Below are positions 1 to 8,673 of a stretch of 64,000 bases of DNA, piece after piece (the first letter of the stretch is position 1; every line of letters starts with the position of its first letter). Position numbers and translations under genes: made by a program. The stretch covers positions 434,001-498,000 of the forward strand of contig NZ_AUHA01000003.1 of NCBI RefSeq assembly GCF_000422945.1, read 5' to 3'. Under the pieces are notes generated by a model. It did no database searches. It was not told the origin of the DNA and saw only the letters and a list, made by a program, of their open reading frames with translations. The DNA comes from Daejeonella oryzae DSM 19973. GTDB taxonomy: Bacteria; Bacteroidota; Bacteroidia; Sphingobacteriales; Sphingobacteriaceae.

Positions 1-15
1 TAAACATTCAGATAT

Positions 16-594
16 ATGAAACAGTATATTATGACAATCATTGCGGTTTTCACGATAATGAACATTTATGCACAAACCAAAACTCTGGGATATTACATAA
101 CTCATGAGAACGACACCGTTGTAACCCAAATAAAATTCCCGAATGGTTTACTTGGGCAAAATAATTTTACCAACTTGATTGAAGTTGTTGACAGTTCAAA
201 TGCCCAAAAAAGATTTACTCCTGTTGATATAAAAGGCTATGGCTATTCAGCTGATGGGCGTAAATACGTTTTTTTGTCAAAGCCGGTAAAAGATGGTTCA
301 TTCAGATTTCTATCTCCCGTATTTGTCGGCTCCAAAGCTAGTTTATATCAATATGGTACATCTACGTCGGGAAGCGGATATGCACTACCTTCTCAGAAGA
401 TATATTATACATTTGAAAAACCAGACCACAGGTACCTTTTTCTGGTAGGCCAGACAACGAAAAAGTTCAAGAATGAATTAAAAGAATTTTTTAAAGATGA
501 CCCTGACGTTCTACAGTTAATTGATGAAAAACTAAAATATTGGCTTGAAATGAAAAAAGACTTATTGGAAATAATGCAGACAGCCAATAAGTAA
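16..594 (+). CDS. Secreted protein of unknown function
   Basis: This is a 192-residue protein that I do not recognise. Residues 1-19 form a signal peptide (short Lys-containing start, hydrophobic core, then IYAQ), so the mature protein is probably exported to the periplasm or surface. The middle is beta-rich, with a Gly/Ser/Tyr-rich stretch near residues 112-125. The C-terminal third is charged and helical (an ELKEFFKDDPD motif around residue 155). The ATG start lies only 15 bases into the window, so its promoter and upstream neighbour cannot be seen. The next gene converges from the other strand. No catalytic motif is visible. Confidence 0.75.
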   Translation: MKQYIMTIIAVFTIMNIYAQTKTLGYYITHENDTVVTQIKFPNGLLGQNNFTNLIEVVDSSNAQKRFTPVDIKGYGYSADGRKYVFLSKPVKDGSFRFLSPVFVGSKASLYQYGTSTSGSGYALPSQKIYYTFEKPDHRYLFLVGQTTKKFKNELKEFFKDDPDVLQLIDEKLKYWLEMKKDLLEIMQTANK

Positions 595-673
595 TAAGCC
601 CAGACAGCATACGGGTTTTGCAAAACGTTAATTCCATCTCGACACTCCAGCACCATCAGAATTACTTTCAAGT

Positions 674-1288
674 CTAAACACTGCCCAAATAAGAATAGCT
701 GAGTCCCGAGATATTTTCAAGTTTTAATAGCAAGTTGTTTAGCTGCGTTTTCCTGACAGAAATCTCCAGCGAGCAGATTGTATCGAAATTTTGATTTTGA
801 TACGTTAGATTTTCATCTTTCACCAATTTCATCACTTCATTTAATTGCAGGTAGTTAAATTTTAGAAGATAGACATCATTTACAGTTTTTTCTATAATTT
901 GAGCTGCATGAATGGCTTCGAGTGTTGCCGTTTTATAGGCATTTATCAAGCCCGGAACACCCAATAAGGTTCCTCCGAAATACCGCACTACCACAACCAA
1001 AATATTGGTAAGCTCGTTGGATAATAAGGTGTTGAGAATCGGGCGGCCTGCAGTTCCGGAAGGTTCGCCATCATCGTTTAGTCGAAAAACAGAGCGGTCC
1101 GGGCTTATCCGTAAAGCCCAGCAGAAATGCCTGGCCTTCGGGTGTTCTGTTTGCAGTTGTTGAATCAAGGCTTTAATATTCTGCTCAGAATTAACCGGGA
1201 AAGCATATCCTATAAATTTGCTTCCGCGATCTTTAAATATACCTTCGGAAGGGGAGGCAATGGTTTTGTAGTTATCTTCAAAAAGCAT
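674..1288 (-). CDS. yigZ: YigZ/IMPACT family protein
   Basis: This 204-residue protein matches the YigZ/IMPACT (UPF0029) family in length and layout. It has an N-terminal IMPACT domain with the hallmark stretch DDGEPSGTAGRPIL near residues 71-84, followed by VRYFGGTLLG, and a small C-terminal ferredoxin-like DUF1949 domain. Bacterial members are linked to translation or nucleic-acid binding, but their biochemical role is poorly defined. It is the last gene of a minus-strand run: ribD and the EamA transporter end just upstream with a 26-base gap, so co-transcription is likely. The family call is firm and the function uncertain. Confidence 0.9.
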   Translation of the reverse strand: MLFEDNYKTIASPSEGIFKDRGSKFIGYAFPVNSEQNIKALIQQLQTEHPKARHFCWALRISPDRSVFRLNDDGEPSGTAGRPILNTLLSNELTNILVVVVRYFGGTLLGVPGLINAYKTATLEAIHAAQIIEKTVNDVYLLKFNYLQLNEVMKLVKDENLTYQNQNFDTICSLEISVRKTQLNNLLLKLENISGLSYSYLGSV

Positions 1289-1314
1289 ATTTTAAAATCG
1301 AAATGAAAAATAAC

Positions 1315-2169
1315 TTATACCATAGAAATAACGAATACAGATAGCAAAGCCAGAAATATTCCGACATAGTTCAGTTTGCTTAATTTCTCTTTAAATATTA
1401 AAATTCCAACCAGGGAACCCATGATGATCACTCCAATATTCATCGCAGAAAAAACAATGGATGGATCATTTGATAAGCTTTGATGCGCCTTGATGTAAAA
1501 CAGAATATTGCCAAAGTTTGCGATCCCCAGGATCATTCCCGAGAAAAAATTCTTCCATGAAAATCTCTTTTTCTTCGTAATAAAGAAATAAAGCAATACG
1601 CTAATTGATAGAATAAAGGCAATACAGAAAACCAGGAACAAGGTGCTGGTAAAGGGTGTGGATTTATTTTGGGCAAGCTGCTTAAACAGGATGTCGATAA
1701 TCCCCAGTCCCATAAACACAAGCAGTAAATAAATCCAAGCCGTGTTTGAGCTTTTTTTATCCTCTTTCTTTTGCCATGGAATGGAGCAGATTATAGCAGC
1801 AAAACCAATGCTGATACCGGTTATTTTTAAGGTGGATAATGATTCGCTGAATAAAAGAAATGCGGCTACAATAGGAATAAATAAGGAAAGACGTTGTGCT
1901 ATATCTGTTCTGACAATACCGCTGTAGCGGATGCTGGCCGCCAGAATTAAAAATAGTAAGGGCAGTAAAATTCCTAAGGAAAGATACAGCGGGTAGGAAC
2001 TTAATTGTAAAGATTCCATGCCCGGCCGAAAGATAATCCAGGTTAATAAGGCCGCTATGGAATAATTCCAGACGATTGCCTGTGAAGCATCTATTGAATA
2101 ACGTTTGGCAAGTTTGAGCAGGATTGAAACGAATACAGAGCAGCAAATGCTTAAAAAAATGTAGATCAT
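1315..2169 (-). CDS. EamA/DMT-family membrane transporter
   Basis: This 284-residue, very hydrophobic protein has about ten predicted membrane helices arranged as two EamA repeats, typical of the drug/metabolite transporter superfamily. The ATG overlaps the stop codon of ribD by one base (TAATG), which implies translational coupling and one transcript. Substrates of DMT carriers cannot be read from sequence. The RibN riboflavin transporters also belong to this superfamily, so the tight linkage to a riboflavin gene makes a flavin-related substrate possible, but this is inference only. Nothing in the sequence is truncated or odd. Confidence 0.88.
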   Translation of the reverse strand: MIYIFLSICCSVFVSILLKLAKRYSIDASQAIVWNYSIAALLTWIIFRPGMESLQLSSYPLYLSLGILLPLLFLILAASIRYSGIVRTDIAQRLSLFIPIVAAFLLFSESLSTLKITGISIGFAAIICSIPWQKKEDKKSSNTAWIYLLLVFMGLGIIDILFKQLAQNKSTPFTSTLFLVFCIAFILSISVLLYFFITKKKRFSWKNFFSGMILGIANFGNILFYIKAHQSLSNDPSIVFSAMNIGVIIMGSLVGILIFKEKLSKLNYVGIFLALLSVFVISMV

Positions 2170-3221
2170 TAACGATTGGTATTATAAAGGATGGTAATAA
2201 TATCTGAACTTAAAGCAGTCTGGTAAACCTGTTTTCCGGAGATAAGCGGTGCCTTCATTCCATTTGTCCAGGAATCTTTTCCGGTTATTATACGAGCCTC
2301 ATCCCATAATCCCGACTTGATAAATAAGTTTAAAGTTTGTAATCCGCCTTCAATAATAATTGATTGCACATCCATCAAATATAATTGGTACGAAATCAAT
2401 TGAGGCAACAGATTGTCAAAATCTTCCAGCATTAAAAATTTGATACGACCGGATACATCTGTTTTTAGCGCATTAAAAATTATCGTGTCCTGACTCTGAT
2501 CAAATACATTTAATGTTTGCGGAAGAGACAGGTTACGGTCAATAACTATTCTTATTGGATTTCTTCCGGAAATTTCTCTAACGTTTAATTGAGGATTATC
2601 AATGAGTGCTGTGTTTTTACCAACCAAAACCGCATCTTCCTCTGAACGCCATTTATGAACCAGTACTTTTGAAGCTTCAGAACTGATCCATTTTTTTTCG
2701 GGATTTTCAGGAGCAAAATATCCGTTTGCGGTTTGGGCCCATTTTAAGATTATAAAAGGTCGCTGTTTCTGTATCCGGGTAAAAAATCTCCTGTTTAAAT
2801 TGAGGCATTTCTCATTTAAGATATTCTCAATAACCGTAATTCCGGCATCTTTAAGCTTATCAATTCCTTTTCCGTTAACCTGATCAAAAGGATCGCGACA
2901 GCCAATAACCACTACAGGAATTTTGTGTTTAATAATCAGATCAGCACAGGGAGGGCGTTTTCCAAAATGCGAACACGGCTCTAAATTCACATACAGAGTT
3001 GAATTTTTAAGCTTATTTTCAGCATCATCCAGGTTTTGCAATGCATATTCAATGGCATTTGCCTCAGCATGTGGTTCACCGTATTTTTGATGATATCCTT
3101 CTGCAATAATCTTTTGATTAAAAACTAAGACAGATCCAACCATCGGATTCGGACTCACAGATCCGGCTCCTAATAATGCAAGCTCAAGGCAGCGCTGCAT
3201 GTATTTTTCATGATGAGACAT
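2169..3221 (-). CDS. ribD: Bifunctional riboflavin biosynthesis deaminase/reductase RibD
   Basis: RibD converts the pyrimidine product of GTP cyclohydrolase II by deamination and then NADPH-dependent reduction of the ribose, two steps of riboflavin synthesis in the cytosol. Residues 1-145 are the zinc deaminase domain, with His51-Ala-Glu53 and the cysteines Cys83 and Cys92 in a PCSHFGKRPPC motif. Residues about 148-350 are the reductase domain. At 350 residues it is the usual full length. It is the first gene of a ribD-EamA-yigZ operon. The ATG lies four bases after a TACTTTTG promoter box, so the message is probably almost leaderless. No FMN riboswitch is visible upstream. Confidence 0.95.
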   Translation of the reverse strand: MSHHEKYMQRCLELALLGAGSVSPNPMVGSVLVFNQKIIAEGYHQKYGEPHAEANAIEYALQNLDDAENKLKNSTLYVNLEPCSHFGKRPPCADLIIKHKIPVVVIGCRDPFDQVNGKGIDKLKDAGITVIENILNEKCLNLNRRFFTRIQKQRPFIILKWAQTANGYFAPENPEKKWISSEASKVLVHKWRSEEDAVLVGKNTALIDNPQLNVREISGRNPIRIVIDRNLSLPQTLNVFDQSQDTIIFNALKTDVSGRIKFLMLEDFDNLLPQLISYQLYLMDVQSIIIEGGLQTLNLFIKSGLWDEARIITGKDSWTNGMKAPLISGKQVYQTALSSDIITILYNTNR

Positions 3222-3225
3222 GCCG

Positions 3226-3253
3226 CAAAAGTAAATATTTTATAAAGATCCAA
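3226..3253 (-). promoter_or_regulatory. Candidate ribD promoter
   Basis: On the minus strand TACTTTTG (3226-3233) matches the Bacteroidota -7 consensus TAnnTTTG exactly. A TTG (3251-3253) lies 17 bases upstream, slightly closer than the usual spacing. Only four bases separate the box from the ribD ATG, so transcription should begin at or next to the start codon. Confidence 0.55.
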
Positions 3254-3379
3254 GGCTCTTTATCAGCAAAAGCAAGTAAACAATTTGATACCGCATAATT
3301 TCGCAGATGTTATGGCTTTAATTGTGCTGCGGAATTAAAAACAAGCCAATTTTAACTCATCTTTTCTTTACTTTGCCTG

Positions 3380-4243
3380 ATGACCTTACGGGAAATTGAA
3401 AAGTTATATATTGATAGTTTAACAGAACTTTACGGCAAGGATGAAGCTAAAAGTCTGGCCTGGCTATCTGTGAGTTATGTTTGTGAATTAAACAGGGCAT
3501 CCTATTTAAGCCGTAAAAATGACACACCGGATTTGATGCAGGAGACTTCTTTATTAAGTATTCTTGATGAATTAAAATCAGGGAAACCATTGCAATATAT
3601 ATTGGGTAAAACGGAATTTTACGAGCTGCCTTTTAAGGTCAATCCTTCTGTTTTAATACCAAGGCCAGAAACAGAGGAATTAGTTGACTGGATTATAAAA
3701 GATCCAGTTGTGAACAAAACTTCTGATTTAAAGATTCTGGACATTGGAACTGGGAGCGGATGCATTCCTATTGTTTTAAAGAAACATTTTCCAGAGGCCC
3801 AGGTTTCTGCAATTGATATATCTGCGGAAGCTATAGAAACAGCCATCCGGAATTCTGTACTTAATAAAACGGAAGTAAAATTTTACCAGGCGGATATTTT
3901 GAATGTTTCCTCAGCAAGCATTGCAGAGAAAAAATATTCGTTAATTGTTAGCAATCCGCCTTATGTTACGATCTCTGAAAAGGAGTTGATGCATCAGAAT
4001 GTATTGGAACATGAGCCGCATACGGCTTTATTTGTTCCTGATGATGATGCATTGCTTTTTTATAAGGCAATAGCCAATTATGCGGCTATCCATTTAAATG
4101 TGAGCGGTTTGCTTTTTTTAGAAATTAATGAGCATCTGGGAGAACAAACGTTAGAAGTGTTAAAAAAGGCAGGTTTTAAAAACCTGCAGCTACGATCAGA
4201 TCTTCGGGGGAAAGATCGTATGATCCGGGCAGAATGGAATTAA
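3380..4243 (+). CDS. prmC: Peptide chain release factor glutamine methyltransferase PrmC
   Basis: PrmC (HemK) methylates the glutamine of the GGQ motif in class I release factors using S-adenosylmethionine. The 287-residue protein has the usual N-terminal helical domain, an AdoMet-binding loop DIGTGSGC near residues 115-122, and the diagnostic catalytic motif NPPY near residue 192. The ATG start directly follows CTTTACTTTGCC, a near match to the Bacteroidota promoter box, so a short or absent leader is likely. It diverges from ribD across 158 bases. No anomalies. Confidence 0.95.
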   Translation: MTLREIEKLYIDSLTELYGKDEAKSLAWLSVSYVCELNRASYLSRKNDTPDLMQETSLLSILDELKSGKPLQYILGKTEFYELPFKVNPSVLIPRPETEELVDWIIKDPVVNKTSDLKILDIGTGSGCIPIVLKKHFPEAQVSAIDISAEAIETAIRNSVLNKTEVKFYQADILNVSSASIAEKKYSLIVSNPPYVTISEKELMHQNVLEHEPHTALFVPDDDALLFYKAIANYAAIHLNVSGLLFLEINEHLGEQTLEVLKKAGFKNLQLRSDLRGKDRMIRAEWN

Positions 4244-4309
4244 TGTTCAATTTCAGAATTCTGGATCAGCACTAATTAAAAACAGTATTTTAAGAAAAAT
4301 TTCAATAGT

Positions 4310-5563
4310 ATGTCAACGGAAGTAAAATGCCCTAACTGCGGAACTTCGTTTCCATTAGAAGAAGCAATAGGTAAAGAATACGAGCAGCAGCTTAGAACTA
4401 AAATGGTTTCCTGGCAAAAGAAAAAAGAAGAAGAATTCAACAAAAAGGAAGAAGAATTTACTTCGAGACAAAAACAGCAGGCTGCATTGTTTGAGCAAAA
4501 GTTAACTGAAGAAAAAAGTAAGCTTAAAAAAGATCTGGAAGAAAATTTAAGAAAAACCATAGCAACAGATTTTGAAAATAAAATGCAGTTGCTGGAGAAT
4601 TCAAATAAAGAGAGTGAAGAAAAATTAAAAATTTCCAGACAAAAAGAATTGGAATTTTTAAAGCGGGAGCAGGAGTTAAAAAGTAAAGAGGAAGAACTGG
4701 AAATAAATCTTCAAAGAAAACTGCAGGAAGAACGCATCCAGATCACAGAAAATATTAAAAAGCATGAGGCCGAAAAAAATGCACTGAAAGATACTGAGCA
4801 TTTACTTCGGGTTAAAGAGCTTGAAAAGCAATTGGATGATCAGCGAAAATTAGCCGACGAAATGAAACGGAAAGCTGAACAGGGTTCTATGCAATTGCAG
4901 GGCGAAGTTCAGGAACTTATCCTCGAAGAATTGTTACGCAATACCTTTCCTTTTGATGTAATTGATGAAGTTGGAAAAGGAGTGAGGGGCGCAGATTGTA
5001 TTCAGGTAGTTCGTAATAATTTTGGTCAGGAATGCGGAAAGATTATTTATGAAAGCAAACGTACCAGCAATTTTTCGGGAGACTGGATTGATAAGCTTAA
5101 AAAGGATATGCGAAGTGTAGGGGTTGATGTTGCGGTGATTGTAACGCAGTGTTATCCCAAGGGAATGGATTGTTTTGGAGAAAAAGATGGAGTTTGGATT
5201 TGTTCATTCGAGGAAGTTAAAGCGGTGGCTTATGTACTACGTGATGGAATTATCAAATTATCTAGCGCTTCCCGTTTTCAGGAAAATCGCGGAGACAAGA
5301 TGCACATGTTATATGATTATCTGACGGGATCAGAATTCTCTGAACAATGGAAAGCCATAAAAGAGGGTTATATGAGTATGCGGATTTCTATTCAGAAAGA
5401 GCGGGATGCAATGGAAAGAATGTGGAAATCTCGTGAGAAGCAATTGGATAAGGTGCTATTAAACGCCACTCATATCCGTGGTTCTATAGATGGAATTGCC
5501 GGTGCTGATACTATACGGTTGAGTCTTACTGATGATGAAGATGATACCTTATTGCTGGATTAA
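4310..5563 (+). CDS. DUF2130 coiled-coil protein
   Basis: This 417-residue protein has three visible parts: a short N-terminal zinc-ribbon-like start with Cys7-Pro-Asn-Cys10, a long charged coiled coil rich in Glu, Lys and Gln (about residues 25-205), and a conserved C-terminal DUF2130 domain (about 205-380). The domain contains an IIYESKRT-type segment reminiscent of restriction-endonuclease-like folds. DUF2130 proteins are widespread but functionally uncharacterised; DNA association has been suggested from fold similarity. It is followed at once by a strong bidirectional terminator. The family call is secure and the function open. Confidence 0.85.
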   Translation: MSTEVKCPNCGTSFPLEEAIGKEYEQQLRTKMVSWQKKKEEEFNKKEEEFTSRQKQQAALFEQKLTEEKSKLKKDLEENLRKTIATDFENKMQLLENSNKESEEKLKISRQKELEFLKREQELKSKEEELEINLQRKLQEERIQITENIKKHEAEKNALKDTEHLLRVKELEKQLDDQRKLADEMKRKAEQGSMQLQGEVQELILEELLRNTFPFDVIDEVGKGVRGADCIQVVRNNFGQECGKIIYESKRTSNFSGDWIDKLKKDMRSVGVDVAVIVTQCYPKGMDCFGEKDGVWICSFEEVKAVAYVLRDGIIKLSSASRFQENRGDKMHMLYDYLTGSEFSEQWKAIKEGYMSMRISIQKERDAMERMWKSREKQLDKVLLNATHIRGSIDGIAGADTIRLSLTDDEDDTLLLD

Positions 5564-5599
5564 AAAAAAATGGAAAGCAATTTTGCTTTCCATTTTTTT
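5564..5599. terminator. Bidirectional intrinsic terminator
   Basis: ATGGAAAGCAA and TTGCTTTCCAT form a long stem around 5570-5593, flanked by an A-run on the left and a T-run on the right. It serves both the upstream DUF2130 gene and the convergent minus-strand gene that ends at 5619. Confidence 0.85.
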
Positions 5600-5618
5600 G
5601 TTATAAAGTAAATAAGTA

Positions 5619-6149
5619 TTAGTTATTCATAAATTTTGGGGTTGCATCCTGACTATTTTGAATCATATAAACACTTTCTAAAGAGTTCATCTGCGATATT
5701 CTATTGTTGATAACTGTTTCCAATTGGAAAGATTTTGCCTGAAGAACTAATTCAAGTTTTCTTTGACTTTCTGATTTTGGTGCAGGAAGCTCCTCATCAA
5801 AAGGACAATCAGTTGTTACTGTTGGGAAACGCTCTTCTGTACTGGAATTGTTATTTCCGATGTATGCATAATGAGAAATATCAACACCAAACTGCTTTTT
5901 TAAATCAGGTTTGATAGTAAATAAACTTGTTGGATAAACACCGTCCGGAATAAGAACACGACTTAAAATAGGAAATTTTTGAGTTGCAGACCATCGTTTA
6001 AATGATTCAAAAGATTTACTGTAATCTAATGTAGTCGCATTTTCTGTATCTAACTGACTGGCGAAATCCCAGGTAGGTTTTGCGTATTGCACACCATTTT
6101 CATGAAAGATTGTAATTTCCTTGTATTTAAAGCTTTCTTGATTTTCCAT
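5619..6149 (-). CDS. Hypothetical protein
   Basis: This 176-residue soluble protein has no signal peptide or membrane segment, and I do not recognise it. It is acidic, with aromatic residues concentrated in the first half (YKEITIF and WDFASQL segments) and a helical tail after residue 125. The ATG is followed by a good run of typical codons, and the gene is framed by a terminator on its 3' side and a 240-base upstream region, so it looks real and singly transcribed. No catalytic motif can be seen. Confidence 0.65.
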   Translation of the reverse strand: MENQESFKYKEITIFHENGVQYAKPTWDFASQLDTENATTLDYSKSFESFKRWSATQKFPILSRVLIPDGVYPTSLFTIKPDLKKQFGVDISHYAYIGNNNSSTEERFPTVTTDCPFDEELPAPKSESQRKLELVLQAKSFQLETVINNRISQMNSLESVYMIQNSQDATPKFMNN

Positions 6150-6390
6150 ATACTATGTGTTTTATAACAATGGTGGTGTTTACGGTAGTACAGAAAGTTT
6201 AGTTACATATAATTACTTTATTTTTTAATTTTTTTCTCTTAGCCTTATTAACAACCTGTAAACGAGAGAATTTGAAATATTTATTGGAAATACTGTAATA
6301 TTTTAATTATTCATGAAACTTATTGTCTGGAATTTCGAATAAACCCTAATTATTCAGGATACGTAATTGACCACCTTAATTTTTATCTAA

Positions 6391-6603
6391 ATGCACTTCG
6401 GGAAAATTGTTAGAGATTATAATTACAGTCAGGGTTTATCTGCAGCAGACCTTTCAGTTATGTTGGGAATAACGGTTTCAGAAATTTTAAATTTATTTGA
6501 AAAAAAAGCCTGGAATATTACTAATATTAATGCTGTTTCTGCAGCATATAATCATGATTTTCTTCAATACCTCGAGCGAAGCATTCATTTTCAAAATCGT
6601 TAG
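6391..6603 (+). CDS. Small helix-turn-helix-like protein
   Basis: This 70-residue protein has a segment LSAADLSVMLGITVSEI (about residues 16-32) that reads like the first two helices of an XRE/Cro-type DNA-binding fold, followed by a conserved Phe-rich helical tail. It could be a minimal transcription regulator or a degenerate domain. It stands alone between two unrelated genes with roughly 90-240 bases on each side. The start is the ATG after an AT-rich leader. Function and binding site are unknown. Confidence 0.55.
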   Translation: MHFGKIVRDYNYSQGLSAADLSVMLGITVSEILNLFEKKAWNITNINAVSAAYNHDFLQYLERSIHFQNR

Positions 6604-6698
6604 TCTACAACTCTAAACCTACTGTCAGGTATTAACAAAAGCTTTAAGTATCATTAAACAAGAAAGTATTTTACTTTCTTTGCAGCTTAGTATTGCAT

Positions 6699-7751
6699 AT
6701 GGTATTTTTTCAGGAAGCTTCTTTAGAACAACTTTCCATTCATCGCATTGGAAATAAATCTCAAAATGAATTTTATGTATTGTCCGATCATTCACTCGTA
6801 ATTCAGGATGAATTTTTGAATAATCTGCTCATGCGGTATTTTTTAAGTTCATTTGAAAAAGTAAATGAAGTGTATCATTTTATGCATTCTACGGATGATT
6901 TGAATCTGAACGAGCTGTTTCATTTTTCATCCGATATTTTTAAAAATCCCTCCAATTTCCATCAAAACAGCCAGGATATCAGTAAATATCTGTATGATAT
7001 TTCTAATCACCCTAAAATAAAATCCGGCGAATTGTATGTGGCTTCGTTTAAAGACGTGCAGATAGAGGGAGAATTGCATGATGCTTTAGGGATATTTAAA
7101 TCTGAAACCAAGGAAACGTATTTAAAAGTTTATCCTGAAAAAGGTGGATTTCAGATGGAGTATGAACAGGATGGTATAAATATTCAAAAATTAGACAAAG
7201 GCGTTTTAATCTTCAATTGCAATAAAGACGAAGGTTTTAAAGTAGTTGTGGTTGATAATACCAACCGGACGGATACGGTTTACTGGAAAGATGAGTTTCT
7301 GAAACTGAAAATCAGGAATGATAATTTTAATAAAACTCAGAATACCATGAGTATTTATAAAAATTTTGTGAGCACAAAGTTGGATGACGAATTTGAACTT
7401 AGCAAAGCAGATAAAATAGATCTACTGAACCGGTCCATGAAGTATTTCAAAGAAAAAGAAACTTTTGAAATGGATGAGTTTGCCAATGAGGTTATCGGAA
7501 ATGCAAAAGCTATAGAATCCTTTAAAAATTTCAGTCAGCAGCATGATCAGGAGTTCGAAACCGGAATTACCGGCTCATTTGATATTTCAGGAGCGGCTGT
7601 AAAAAAACAGGCAAAGGATTTTAAAAGCGTTTTAAAACTCGATAAGAACTTTCATATATATATTCATGGAGACAAAGAGCTTATCGAAAAAGGATTTGAT
7701 GACGATAAGGCTATGAACTTTTATAAAGTTTATTTTAAGGAAGAAGTATAA
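6699..7751 (+). CDS. Nucleoid-associated protein (NdpA/YejK-like)
   Basis: The protein resembles the 37-kDa nucleoid-associated family (YejK/NdpA). It begins with a FQEASLEQLSIHRIGNK-type segment and ends with the family's conserved C-terminal GSFDISG and KNFHIYIHGD stretches, at a typical length of about 350 residues. I chose the ATG at 6699; a TTG two codons upstream also opens the frame but is less likely. The gene is preceded by TACTTTCTTTG, a loose promoter-like box. Its stop abuts the stop of the convergent xer gene with no spacer, so the two transcripts must overlap at their 3' ends. Role: presumably chromosome-associated, not tested in this phylum. Confidence 0.8.
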   Translation: MVFFQEASLEQLSIHRIGNKSQNEFYVLSDHSLVIQDEFLNNLLMRYFLSSFEKVNEVYHFMHSTDDLNLNELFHFSSDIFKNPSNFHQNSQDISKYLYDISNHPKIKSGELYVASFKDVQIEGELHDALGIFKSETKETYLKVYPEKGGFQMEYEQDGINIQKLDKGVLIFNCNKDEGFKVVVVDNTNRTDTVYWKDEFLKLKIRNDNFNKTQNTMSIYKNFVSTKLDDEFELSKADKIDLLNRSMKYFKEKETFEMDEFANEVIGNAKAIESFKNFSQQHDQEFETGITGSFDISGAAVKKQAKDFKSVLKLDKNFHIYIHGDKELIEKGFDDDKAMNFYKVYFKEEV

Positions 7752-8651
7752 CTAGCTTCTTGGATGAAACTGAGTCATGGTTTGACGTAAAAAATCACGG
7801 TCAAGGTGGGTGTAAATTTCGGTTGTTGTAATACTTTCATGCCCCAGCATTTCCTGAATAGCTCTAAGATCAGCGCCGCCTTCTATTAAATGTGTGGCAA
7901 AGGAATGTCTCAACGTATGCGGACTTATGCATTTCTTTAATCCGATTTTTTCTGCAAGCTTTTTAATAATTAAGAATACCATGACCCGCGAAAGAGGATT
8001 TCCGCGATTATTTAGAAAAACATAATCCTCTTTGCCGGTTTTAATTTTTAAATGCACCCGGGATTGTTCCAGGTAAATTTTTAAATATTTAATTGCCTCT
8101 GATCCAATTGGAATCAGCCTTTCTTTATTTCCCTTGCCAATGATTTTAATAAATTCAATTTCCAGATGAAGGTTTGAAATTTTCAATGTGGTTAATTCAG
8201 TAACTCTTAATCCGCAACCGTACATCACTTCAAGTATGGCCTTATTCCGCATTCCTTCGGCTTTTGAAAGGTCTATTGCATCAATCAGCGAATTAACTTC
8301 TGCAATATTCAGCGTATCCGGAAGTTTTCTTCCAATTTTTGGGCTTTCCAGCAGGGAAGAAGGATCAGATAAAATGATTTCTTCAAGAATCAAATATTTG
8401 AAAAAGGTTTTCAATCCCGAAAGAATTCTGGCCTGACTTGCCGGCAGCATGCCTAACTCATTTATCCAAACGAGAAAATCTTTTAGATCATCGGAAGTAA
8501 TTTCATTAATTTTTTTCTCAGTTTCAGTTGATTCTAAAAACTGAGTTAATTTTTCTACGTCCCGGATGTATGCTTCTATAGTATTGGCCGAAAGAGATCT
8601 TTCAAGCCTCAGGTATGATTTAAATCCCCGAAAAAGCGGTTGCCAGTTCAA
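7752..8651 (-). CDS. xerD: Tyrosine recombinase XerC/XerD
   Basis: This is a 299-residue site-specific recombinase of the Xer type, which resolves chromosome dimers at dif near the division septum. An N-terminal SAM-like core-binding domain (about 5-90) precedes the catalytic domain. All active-site residues are present: Arg149, Lys173, His245-x-x-Arg248, His271 and the nucleophile Tyr280. The frame opens with TTG (TTG-AAC-TGG), because an in-frame stop lies a few codons upstream and the next ATG is deep in the protein. It is divergent from aroQ, with only 22 bases between start codons. XerC and XerD cannot be separated with certainty here. Confidence 0.92.
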   Translation of the reverse strand: MNWQPLFRGFKSYLRLERSLSANTIEAYIRDVEKLTQFLESTETEKKINEITSDDLKDFLVWINELGMLPASQARILSGLKTFFKYLILEEIILSDPSSLLESPKIGRKLPDTLNIAEVNSLIDAIDLSKAEGMRNKAILEVMYGCGLRVTELTTLKISNLHLEIEFIKIIGKGNKERLIPIGSEAIKYLKIYLEQSRVHLKIKTGKEDYVFLNNRGNPLSRVMVFLIIKKLAEKIGLKKCISPHTLRHSFATHLIEGGADLRAIQEMLGHESITTTEIYTHLDRDFLRQTMTQFHPRS

Positions 8652-8669
8652 ATTGTTTTTTTATGTTTG
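8640..8669 (+). promoter_or_regulatory. aroQ promoter inside the xerD 5' end
   Basis: TTG (8640-8642), 19 bases, then TATGTTTG (8662-8669) is a full match to the Bacteroidota -33/-7 promoter pattern. The aroQ ATG starts five positions after the box, so a leaderless transcript is predicted. The -33 element sits within the first codons of the divergent recombinase gene. Confidence 0.7.
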
Positions 8670-8673
8670 ATTA

